Below are positions 1-4,493 of a stretch of DNA of 5,220 bases, piece after piece (the stretch's first letter is position 1; the number at the start of each line of letters is the position of its first letter). The notes under the pieces are model-generated. The model saw nothing but the letters and a program-made list of their open reading frames with translations. It did no database searches and had not been told where the DNA came from. The DNA is from Microcaldota archaeon (lineage in GTDB: Archaea > Micrarchaeota > Micrarchaeia > Anstonellales > Bilamarchaeaceae). The DNA lies in the NCBI GenBank assembly GCA_018813445.1, contig JAHJBR010000040.1:1-5220 (forward strand). Reading direction: 5' to 3'. Made by a program: the position numbers and the translations under genes.

Positions 1-282
1 AGATGTTATCGCATGGCCAGCTGCATAAAACCCGCTAGGCCCATAATCTGCTTCAGCCCCATTACTCAAAAGCGTTTTGTTCGCTAAAACCTGTGTCACA
101 CTAGTTTCTACTGGTTGTTCTTGTGAGTGGTCGCATATTCTATCTTTGTTTGCGTCTATGTATCTTCCACATTCTCCAGGAAAACTATCATTCACCAGGC
201 CAAAAGGACAATCGTCCCATGCATGTGAAACAGAAGCCAAAAACAAGAAAGAAAAAACCAGTATTTTCATTACATTTGCCAT
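1..282 (-). CDS. Exported small Cys/Asp-motif protein, C-terminus beyond the window
   Basis: Reading leftward from an ATG at 282, the frame stays open for 94 codons to base 1, so the 3' end is missing. The N-terminus is a clear signal peptide: Lys6, a hydrophobic core (ILVFSFLFLASV), and a likely cleavage after SHA (residue 21). The mature part begins with CPFGLVNDSFPGECGRY, followed by DANKDRICDHSQ. These give Cys25, Cys38 and Cys50 and an EF-hand/thrombospondin-3-like acidic loop (Asp43, Asn45, Asp47, Asp51). I know this Cys-Gly-Arg-Tyr...Asp...Cys-Asp module from the N-termini of some exported or membrane redox proteins of archaea and bacteria; calcium or metal binding and an extracytoplasmic location are inferred. 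A second ATG at 270 (MKILVF) gives a more classical signal peptide and may be the true start. No Shine-Dalgarno lies near either ATG. It is transcribed away from the tRNA gene. The missing downstream part would decide the function. Confidence 0.75.
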   Translation of the reverse strand, partial: MANVMKILVFSFLFLASVSHAWDDCPFGLVNDSFPGECGRYIDANKDRICDHSQEQPVETSVTQVLANKTLLSNGAEADYGPSGFYAAGHAITS

Positions 283-287
283 AATTA

Positions 288-316
288 GCTTATTTAAACC
301 CAGAATATATGGGTAT
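288..316 (-). promoter_or_regulatory. Possible archaeal TATA boxes for the exported protein
   Basis: On the minus strand two AT-rich boxes precede the start codons: CATATATT around 304-311 and TTTAAATA around 290-297. Archaeal TATA boxes sit about 25 nt before the transcription start. The first would therefore start a leaderless message near the ATG at 282, and the second near the ATG at 270. The absence of a Shine-Dalgarno near either ATG fits a leaderless message. Which box is used cannot be decided from sequence, and AT-rich matches occur by chance. Confidence 0.35.
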
Positions 317-361
317 CTCCTTTATGCTTGGATTCTATATTGTTTTTAAACTCTTCAACCC

Positions 362-371
362 CTATATATTC
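362..371 (+). promoter_or_regulatory. Possible TATA box for the tRNA gene
   Basis: The string CTATATATTC is the best TATA-like box upstream of the tRNA on the plus strand. Its centre is about 50 nt before the first tRNA base, so transcription would start near 392 and leave a 5' leader of about 25 nt for RNase P to remove. No clear BRE was seen. A weaker candidate, TTTTTAAA, lies at 343-350. Confidence 0.3.
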
Positions 372-373
372 AT

Positions 374-411
374 CAGTTTTTAGGAAACCCGAAACTCGGA
401 ACTGAAAACTG
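374..411. repeat. 10-bp inverted repeat with nested hairpin, upstream of the tRNA
   Basis: CAGTTTTTAG (374-383) pairs with CTGAAAACTG (402-411) over 10 positions with a single T-G wobble. Inside the 18-nt loop, CCG (389-391) can pair with CGG (397-399). The element ends 5 nt before the tRNA acceptor stem. No T-run follows on the plus strand, so it does not look like a terminator for plus-strand RNA. It could be a dispersed intergenic repeat, a protein-binding site, or, if transcription starts upstream of it, a fold in the tRNA 5' leader. Its function is unknown. Confidence 0.5.
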
Positions 412-431
412 TTTGTGCCAAGGTAGCTCAG

Positions 432-463
432 AATCCTTCTTCTTTGAATTGAAGGGTGGGTAG
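432..463 (+). other. 32-nt D-loop intron of tRNA-Met (between positions 15 and 16)
   Basis: Removing these bases restores a standard 9-nt D-loop. The insert folds on itself: CCTTC (435-439) pairs with GAAGG (451-455), extended by T434-G456 and A433-T457. Next to this stem, GCTC (426-429) can pair with GGGT (458-461) using two G-T wobbles. This leaves 3-nt bulges AGA (430-432) and AGT (462-464), which is the geometry of a bulge-helix-bulge substrate for archaeal splicing endonuclease. Cutting after the second base of each bulge gives exactly the expected junction AG/TTGG. The dinucleotide AG is repeated at both borders, so the boundary could slide by up to 2 nt with the same mature product. 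Confidence 0.8.
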
Positions 464-486
464 TTGGCTAGAGCGCCAGACTCATA

Positions 487-677
487 TAAGTTCAATTATG
501 TGAGTTATGAATCCATCGCATAACTGCGAAGCAGTTTGCGGCGATCTCCGCGTTGCACGTGGAGAGATGTTGTCGACATCTCGACAACACGAAGTCATCG
601 GTTCGCCGATGACAACGAGGATAATGAATTTAAGAGGGTGTTCAAGACGCTCCTGATTTCATAATACTGTTTGAGAA
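487..677 (+). other. 191-nt structured intron of tRNA-Met at the canonical 37/38 site
   Basis: The border forms a BHB motif: CTCA (481-484) pairs with TGAG (672-675), with 3-nt bulges TAT (485-487) and AAA (676-678), directly next to the anticodon stem. Cutting after the second base of each bulge leaves A37 and A38 and restores the loop CTCATAA. The outer BHB helix is weak (A488-A489 with T670-T671). Inside, TTATGAATC (505-513) pairs with GATTTCATAA (655-664) with one bulge, closing a domain of five hairpins at 517-540, 545-565, 568-589, 594-613 and 635-654. The hairpin region 517-613 is visibly richer in G and C than the surrounding DNA. I see no credible ORF, so this is not a homing-endonuclease intron. 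Whether the excised RNA has a function is unknown. Confidence 0.85.
517..654 (+). other. Array of five hairpins inside the long tRNA intron
   Basis: H1 (517-540): CGCA plus AACTGC with one bulged T, loop GAA, then GCAGTT and TGCG. H2 (545-565): TCTCCGCG, loop TTGCA, CGTGGAGA, 8 bp with one wobble. H3 (568-589): TGTTGTCGA, loop CATC, TCGACAACA, 9 perfect bp. H4 (594-613): GTCATCGG, loop TTCG, CCGATGAC, 8 perfect bp with a UUCG tetraloop. H5 (635-654): AGGGTGT, loop TCAAG, ACGCTCCT, 7 bp with a bulged T and one wobble. H3 and H4 are each followed or closed by a GACAAC copy (583-588 and 611-616). H1 has a competitor, ATCGC (515-519) with GCGAT (541-545). No sequence similarity to a known RNA family was recognised. 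Confidence 0.75.
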
Positions 678-717
678 ATCTGGAGGCCGGGAATTCGAAT
701 TTCCCCCTTGGCAAATA

Positions 718-724
718 TTTTTTT
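718..724 (+). terminator. Oligo-T terminator after tRNA-Met
   Basis: A run of seven T starts five bases after the discriminator base, with no stem before it other than the tRNA itself. Archaeal RNA polymerase stops at such plain T-runs, so this is the likely end of the tRNA transcript. It lies about 30 nt beyond the stop codon of the convergent minus-strand gene and would not act on that strand, where it reads as A. Confidence 0.55.
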
Positions 725-752
725 ATTATAATTAGGTGTTTTTCTAGCTTTT

Positions 753-1805
753 TTACATCCTTCCAAAACCCAGATTATCTCTTACAACTTCCATTTCATA
801 TATTAACCTATCCAAAAACCTTTCCAACCCCGCATGAATTCTTTTACTTGTTTCCTCGATAACTTTAAAGTCTAAATTAATTGCAGTGAATCCCAAGTCA
901 ATTTCCCCCTGCCTTAATTTTATGTGTGTTTCCAAGATCTTCATTATTCTAAATTCATTGGCTATAGCCTTTTCGAAGAGCTCATGTGCACTTTGACAAT
1001 TCTCATATATTGAATTGTCTCGCCGAACTAAATCTGATGGAAAACCTAACTCATCTAAATACATACGATACAAAAGAAACTGTTTTCCAATCATTGGCAT
1101 AGCTGTGTGCAATAGCAAATACTCGTGATCGATAATCATTGGTTTACTTCCAAAACCCATAAAAACGCTTTTTTCATTTCTATCTAGCATTCCAAATATA
1201 TAGTCAAATGCCACAAATCCAAGAATGTCGTTATAAAAAGCGCTCTGATCGAAATTTTCTATATTCGGTCTTAATTCTGGAAACAATGAGCAATCTTCCA
1301 GCGACCTGCCATTTGCCGCAGCTAATATAAACCAACCATTCTTAATCAAATAAGGCAAGGTTGGATAACCTAACAACCCAAGTAGATCGAAACCAAGCGC
1401 CTCTTGATATATAGATCTCGATTTGCAATATACCGAAGTACCATCTTTAAAACAAATTTTCACTACTTTTCCAGGCCGTGCATATAGTTCCCCGTCGTTT
1501 CTTACTGGCAATGTACTTAAGAGAAATACCATATCGAAACTCGAGTTAGTCTTACAAACACTTTTGGCCGCCTCGGTTAATGTTTGAATCAAATCTGGAG
1601 ATATGGTTTTTGGTACGTTCTTTCTCGCAAAATCCTTAAATCCAAATTCATATGCAGCATAACATAAAGGCATCATTTGATTCGGTGGAGTTATTCTAGC
1701 TAGTTTTTCCAATGCACATGCTCGTTTAGATAAAGAAATATCTCTTAGCAATACCATTGCTTGTGTTTCTGCCGGCACTTTTCTTAGATCTCGCATTATT
1801 GGCAT
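753..1805 (-). CDS. Putative divergent kinase-fold protein (PI3/4K- or HipA-like), unassigned
   Basis: A 350-residue soluble protein that I cannot assign to a named family. Residues about 1-95 are helical and look like a separate domain. From about 110 the order of elements resembles an atypical kinase: a strand pair with VYCKSR (Lys128 as candidate ATP lysine), a following helix with Glu135, GYPTLP (146-151), then GWFILAAANGRSLED (157-171), where a hinge and following helix would lie. FDYIFGMLDRNEKS (200-213) resembles the catalytic loop of PI3/4-kinase- and HipA-like proteins (D-R/x-H-x-x-N), and IIDHE (224-228) resembles their metal-binding Asp motif. The usual His is Asn210 and the usual metal-binding Asn is Ser213, so activity may be altered or lost. 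The tail is helical. There is a 47-nt gap from the gene upstream, no Shine-Dalgarno, and a TATA-like box, so it may have its own leaderless or short-leader message. Fold assignment is inferred; the gene itself is secure. Confidence 0.8.
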   Translation of the reverse strand: MPIMRDLRKVPAETQAMVLLRDISLSKRACALEKLARITPPNQMMPLCYAAYEFGFKDFARKNVPKTISPDLIQTLTEAAKSVCKTNSSFDMVFLLSTLPVRNDGELYARPGKVVKICFKDGTSVYCKSRSIYQEALGFDLLGLLGYPTLPYLIKNGWFILAAANGRSLEDCSLFPELRPNIENFDQSAFYNDILGFVAFDYIFGMLDRNEKSVFMGFGSKPMIIDHEYLLLHTAMPMIGKQFLLYRMYLDELGFPSDLVRRDNSIYENCQSAHELFEKAIANEFRIMKILETHIKLRQGEIDLGFTAINLDFKVIEETSKRIHAGLERFLDRLIYEMEVVRDNLGFGRM

Positions 1806-1819
1806 ACAGATATATGAAA

Positions 1820-1846
1820 ATAACTCTTTTTAAAGTTATATTAAAT
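1820..1846 (-). promoter_or_regulatory. Intergenic hairpin and TATA-like box before the kinase-like gene
   Basis: On the minus strand, ATTTAATATAAC (1846-1835) is TATA-like. Its centre lies about 35 nt before the ATG at 1805, which would give a 5' leader of about 10 nt. The same stretch overlaps an inverted repeat, ATAACTTT and AGAGTTAT around an AAAA loop (1839-1820; 8 bp with one wobble), followed by four T. The element could therefore be a promoter, a weak terminator for the upstream operon, or both. The two readings suggest a transcription boundary here, but support is limited in such AT-rich DNA. Confidence 0.35.
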
Positions 1847-1852
1847 GGATGT

Positions 1853-2416
1853 TTAAGTTAAAATGAAAAAAGCTGCCCCTATAAGAGGTATTGAAAAATT
1901 ATCATCTAATCTAAGCGGAAGGCTTTCCAAAACAGCCATTAATCCAGCAAACAACAATGCATTCCAGCCTATGAAGAAAAATGATGAAAACAAAGTTACA
2001 AAAAAGAATGCCAATACACTCTCAAAATTCTTTTCTTTATTATATGGCAGCCTATGCTTTCCCTTAAAACCTACTAAAGCTCCAAATGCATCTCCAAAAG
2101 CCAAGGCACACATCACAGCTGCGATTTCATAATCATTCCCTAATATGGTCGCAGCGATAAGTAATCCAGCGACATACCATGCAGTGGAATACCCGGGAAA
2201 TCTTACATTAGGTCTTTCAATATGTTTTATGAACCAATTTACAAACGGCAACGGTCTCTTTAGCAATAGGGAATTTATTATTAACATCCCCCCTAGAAGT
2301 AAACAAACAAGCAACGCAATCAAATCAGTTCTTCCAAAAATAAAAAGAACTGCAATAAAAATCGCCCCGCTCACCATATGAACTATTTTTCTCTTTTCTT
2401 CATTACTAAGGCCCAT
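1853..2416 (-). CDS. Dolichol/polyprenol-kinase-like membrane protein (SEC59/phytol kinase family)
   Basis: A 187-residue integral membrane protein. It begins with EEKRKIVHMVSG (6-17), the cytoplasmic KRKxxH entry seen in SEC59 and phytol-kinase relatives. It carries the family's diagnostic GDAFGALVGFKGKHRLP (108-124), then KEKNFESVLAFF (127-138) where the family has K-x-x-E-G-S, and the C-terminal ESLPLRLDDNFSIPL (164-178). Hydrophobic segments lie at about 14-27, 31-50, 80-91, 98-114, 133-150 and 152-163. Known members transfer phosphate from CTP to dolichol or phytol; here the substrate is probably a polyprenol or another isoprenoid alcohol, which is inferred. I chose the ATG at 2416, not the in-frame GTG at 2428, because the ATG overlaps the preceding stop (TAATG) and has a strong Shine-Dalgarno, GAGGTG, at 2431-2426 with 9-nt spacing. 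Pairing with the PAP2 gene suggests lipid-carrier turnover. Confidence 0.85.
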   Translation of the reverse strand: MGLSNEEKRKIVHMVSGAIFIAVLFIFGRTDLIALLVCLLLGGMLIINSLLLKRPLPFVNWFIKHIERPNVRFPGYSTAWYVAGLLIAATILGNDYEIAAVMCALAFGDAFGALVGFKGKHRLPYNKEKNFESVLAFFFVTLFSSFFFIGWNALLFAGLMAVLESLPLRLDDNFSIPLIGAAFFILT

Positions 2417-2431
2417 TACTGATTCCACCTC
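2416..2431 (-). promoter_or_regulatory. Shine-Dalgarno and TAATG overlap fixing the start of the polyprenol-kinase-like gene
   Basis: GAGGTG (2431-2426) inside the last codons of the PAP2 gene complements the 3' end of 16S rRNA and sits 9 nt before an ATG that shares its A with the PAP2 stop TAA. A GTG at 2428 lies within the Shine-Dalgarno itself and is an unlikely start. Confidence 0.75.
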
Positions 2432-2898
2432 ATATTAATCCAAACTTGGTCAGTAATATAGTAAACAAACGGAGCAAGTGCAATGCCCCCTGCAACATCC
2501 TCAATAGTATGAACCCCCAAATAGATCCTGGTAAATGCAACAAAAAGCGCAAAAACTAAATAAAAAGGAAAAGACCTCTTATTCAAAAAAGCTATTGCAA
2601 CTGTGAAAACAAGAAGTGTGTGTCCACTAGGAAAAGAATAATCAGTAGGGCAGACAATTTTTGCATTGAGTTCAGCACAGGGTCTTTCTATTGCGAATAA
2701 AAATTTAAGCGACATTGTCAATATCAAAACAAGTACTGCTGCAAAAAATATCTTTTTTAATTTCTCAGGTCTTCTTTCCCCGCAAAGAACCAACCCTGCG
2801 GTAATCAAACTAAGCACAACCTCACTATTTAGAAATGCAGCAATATCAGTCAAAATCTGAATGTTAATACTTGAAATCCATAGTGTCAATATGTCCAT
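2416..2898 (-). CDS. PAP2-family membrane lipid phosphatase
   Basis: A 160-residue protein with the full three-part PAP2 signature. C1 is KFLFAIERP (65-73, the K-x6-R-P motif). C2 is PSGH (90-93) with catalytic-loop His93. C3 is TRIYLGVHTIED (123-134), with Arg124, nucleophile His130 and Asp134. Hydrophobic segments at about 26-39, 50-69, 93-105, 110-124 and 135-148 place it in the membrane. Members hydrolyse phosphatidate, undecaprenyl diphosphate or dolichyl diphosphate; the next gene, a polyprenol-kinase-like protein, favours a polyprenyl (di)phosphate substrate by inference. The start lies 1 nt after the TadC stop (TAAAATG) with only a weak GATGA upstream, so translational coupling is likely. 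Its stop overlaps the next start by one base. Confidence 0.9.
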   Translation of the reverse strand: MDILTLWISSINIQILTDIAAFLNSEVVLSLITAGLVLCGERRPEKLKKIFFAAVLVLILTMSLKFLFAIERPCAELNAKIVCPTDYSFPSGHTLLVFTVAIAFLNKRSFPFYLVFALFVAFTRIYLGVHTIEDVAGGIALAPFVYYITDQVWINMRWNQ

Positions 2899-2899
2899 T

Positions 2900-4483
2900 T
2901 TAATTCATCTGTAGTGAAATAATATAAAAGCACATCAAACTCAAAGCTGCAAGCCCAAAAAAGTACGGTGCAACAACACTATCTTTCCCCTTCATATTGG
3001 CTATATAGGCTGCTGAAATTACAGAATATAGTACAAGATATGCATTTATCGCACCGCTAGCAACATTCAATATCTCTCCACCTTCACCAACCAAATTTCC
3101 TATTTTACTAGCTAATGTAAATGAAGTTGAAAGTATGAGTGGAATTAGGATTGCACCTGCGAGTAAAGTATACTTTTGAATCGCTAATGCATTTTCTCTT
3201 TCTCTTTTAAGCTCTGCAAACATCATAAGGTCTTCTGCGACCTCGTGCATCCTTTCAGAAATATTTGATCCTGCACGTTGAGAGTCAAGCATTAGTCTAC
3301 ATACTCTTTTCACCATTGGAGAACTGGTGCGTTCCCCTATATCATCAAGAGCTTTTTCAGGATTTACATTTGCTTTCAGTTGCCTTGCGGTTTTCTTAGC
3401 TTCTTCTGAAAATTCATTTCCAACATCACCCATCTTAGAAAAAATCTTTTCCAAACCATAACTTTTAGGAAGCCCTGAAACTGCAAGAAGTGAATCAGGA
3501 ATAACTGCTTCAATTTTTTCAGTTTTTCTTCCATGCAAATACTCATTTCCAAAAAATACCAACCACAATGATGCGAACAGCCCAAACACGATAACTTTCA
3601 AAACAATATTCGTGTTCAAAAGCATTAATGCTGCAAGAACGATTGCAAATCCAAACACAACGTATTGCTTTTTTTCGGTTTCTCCAAATAAACTGGGCGG
3701 AACCTGTGATCCTGCTACAGTTAGTATCAGCAAATCAATTAGAGGAAACACCACTACAAATGCAATTACAAAAAGACCTGCAGGAATTTCAATTCCCAAC
3801 GCAGCCTTTCCAACCGTTGAAAGTACAAGAAAAAAAGTTGGAACTACTGTCGTAAAAATCACAAAAATAAGACCAAAAAGAGAACTTTTTGAAGCATAAT
3901 CTCTTAGATTATATTTTTGTAATGAAATCAGTTCATCGGATATTCTTTTTATTTCCTGGTTATTACCGCCTTGTTCATAGGCAGAAATCATCTGAGTAAC
4001 TGCCCTTTTTATTATACTGCTTGGGTTATCCTCAGCAATCCCTGCCAATGCCCTTTGAATACTTGCTCCTTGCTCTACTTCAATAATTGCACTTGCAAAG
4101 AGCACATTATTGTGGGAGGCCATCTTCATTGCCTGGAAAAACGGCACACCTAATCCAAGAAGCATAGCCAGATTTCTTAGAATAAGAGGGAGCATTGCTT
4201 CCATTTTTCTTAATCTTTTGTTTGCTTCGCTTTCAGGCCAACCTGAAATTATAAAAAATCCAAGACCAAATCCAATAAAAAACACAATAAAAAAATAAAT
4301 TAAATCAGCTATGAAAAACCAACCAAAAGCCAGTCCCATAAATAAAGAACACACTAATGAAAAACTAAGAAAACTCCCTTCATTTAAATCCGGAAAAATT
4401 TTAGTATACTTAGCTATTTTAGAGCTTCTTAGTCCAATGTCCGGAAATTTTCTAGATAATGCAAAGATTTTTTCAGTAATCAT
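2900..4483 (-). CDS. tadC: TadC/ArlJ-like membrane platform protein with two T2SSF domains
   Basis: A 527-residue inner-membrane platform for a type IV pilus-like or secretion machine, the partner of the upstream ATPase. A short cytoplasmic N-terminus is followed by two membrane segments (about 38-60 and 62-80). The first T2SSF domain (about 90-200) includes MLPLILRNLAMLLGLGVPFF and the AYEQGGN turn. Four further membrane segments follow at about 203-311. The second T2SSF domain (about 325-440) includes the DSQRAGSNISERM turn, and the protein ends with three membrane segments (about 437-456, 476-494 and 504-524). Bacterial TadB and TadC carry one such domain each; two in one chain is typical of archaeal homologues. 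The ATG at 4483 is chosen because it lies 1 nt after the TadA stop with AGGT (4493-4490) 6 nt before it. An in-frame ATG at 4537 would add 18 residues overlapping TadA and lacks support. No pilin is visible in the window. Confidence 0.88.
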   Translation of the reverse strand: MITEKIFALSRKFPDIGLRSSKIAKYTKIFPDLNEGSFLSFSLVCSLFMGLAFGWFFIADLIYFFIVFFIGFGLGFFIISGWPESEANKRLRKMEAMLPLILRNLAMLLGLGVPFFQAMKMASHNNVLFASAIIEVEQGASIQRALAGIAEDNPSSIIKRAVTQMISAYEQGGNNQEIKRISDELISLQKYNLRDYASKSSLFGLIFVIFTTVVPTFFLVLSTVGKAALGIEIPAGLFVIAFVVVFPLIDLLILTVAGSQVPPSLFGETEKKQYVVFGFAIVLAALMLLNTNIVLKVIVFGLFASLWLVFFGNEYLHGRKTEKIEAVIPDSLLAVSGLPKSYGLEKIFSKMGDVGNEFSEEAKKTARQLKANVNPEKALDDIGERTSSPMVKRVCRLMLDSQRAGSNISERMHEVAEDLMMFAELKRERENALAIQKYTLLAGAILIPLILSTSFTLASKIGNLVGEGGEILNVASGAINAYLVLYSVISAAYIANMKGKDSVVAPYFFGLAALSLMCFYIISLQMN

Positions 4484-4493
4484 TTCATAACCT
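4481..4493 (-). promoter_or_regulatory. Ribosome binding site and coupled TadA stop / TadC start
   Basis: AGGT (4493-4490) within the last TadA codons lies 6 nt before the TadC ATG (4483), with the TadA stop TGA at 4487-4485 between them. This decides the shorter TadC start and indicates coupled translation. Confidence 0.6.

Larger units (their letters stand above)
417..713 (+). tRNA. tRNA-Met (anticodon CAT), elongator type, interrupted by two introns
   Basis: All cloverleaf parts are present once two inserts are removed. The acceptor stem GCCAAGG (417-423) pairs perfectly with CCTTGGC (706-712), followed by discriminator A713. T8 and A9 are 424-425. The D-stem is GCTC (426-429) with GAGC (471-474), and the joined D-loop reads AGTTGGCTA. 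The anticodon stem CCAGA (476-480) pairs with TCTGG (679-683) around CTCATAA, giving anticodon CAT. The variable loop is AGGCC. The T-arm is GGGAA, TTCGAAT, TTCCC (689-705). The mature length is 74 nt, with G15-C48, G18G19, A14 and A21 all conserved. CCA is not encoded. The acceptor starts G-C and the anticodon stem lacks the three G-C pairs of initiators, so elongator Met is preferred; tRNA-Ile2, whose CAT is modified to read AUA, cannot be fully excluded. It is the only plus-strand gene in the window. Confidence 0.93.

Noticed and set aside
77..349. Plus-strand reading frame of 90 codons with hydrophobic C-terminus
   Set aside because: It is antisense to the signal-peptide/Cys-motif gene, whose translation makes clear biological sense. 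The plus frame shows no recognisable motif and no start context.
517..613. H/ACA guide RNA in the intron hairpins
   Set aside because: ACA triplets follow or end the stems at 584-616, but the stems are nearly perfect and lack the internal pseudouridylation pocket and kink-turn of archaeal H/ACA RNAs.
517..613. CRISPR-like or tandem repeat array
   Set aside because: The four hairpins have different sequences and lengths; only the short GACAAC is shared, so there is no repeat-spacer pattern.
504..656. C/D-box guide RNA in the long tRNA intron, as in some archaeal tRNA-Trp introns
   Set aside because: GTTATGA (504-510) is one mismatch from a C box and CTGA (653-656) is a D box. However, they are about 140 nt apart with hairpins between, no internal C'/D' pair is visible, and both lie in or next to the pairing 505-513/655-664, which would not form a kink-turn.
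487..677. Intron-encoded homing endonuclease or group I intron
   Set aside because: No open frame of useful length was seen, and the borders fit BHB splicing in a tRNA anticodon loop; no group I core elements were recognised.
417..713. Initiator tRNA-Met
   Set aside because: Archaeal initiators have an A1-U72 start and three G-C pairs in the anticodon stem. This gene has G1-C72 and CCAGA/TCTGG.
671..862. Plus-strand 63-codon frame starting in the tRNA 3' half
   Set aside because: It overlaps the anticodon stem, T-arm and T-run of the tRNA and then runs antisense to the kinase-like gene.
3376..3899. Other-frame open stretches inside TadC on both strands
   Set aside because: They overlap a long gene with clear T2SSF domains, show no motifs and are explained as chance frames in AT-rich coding DNA.
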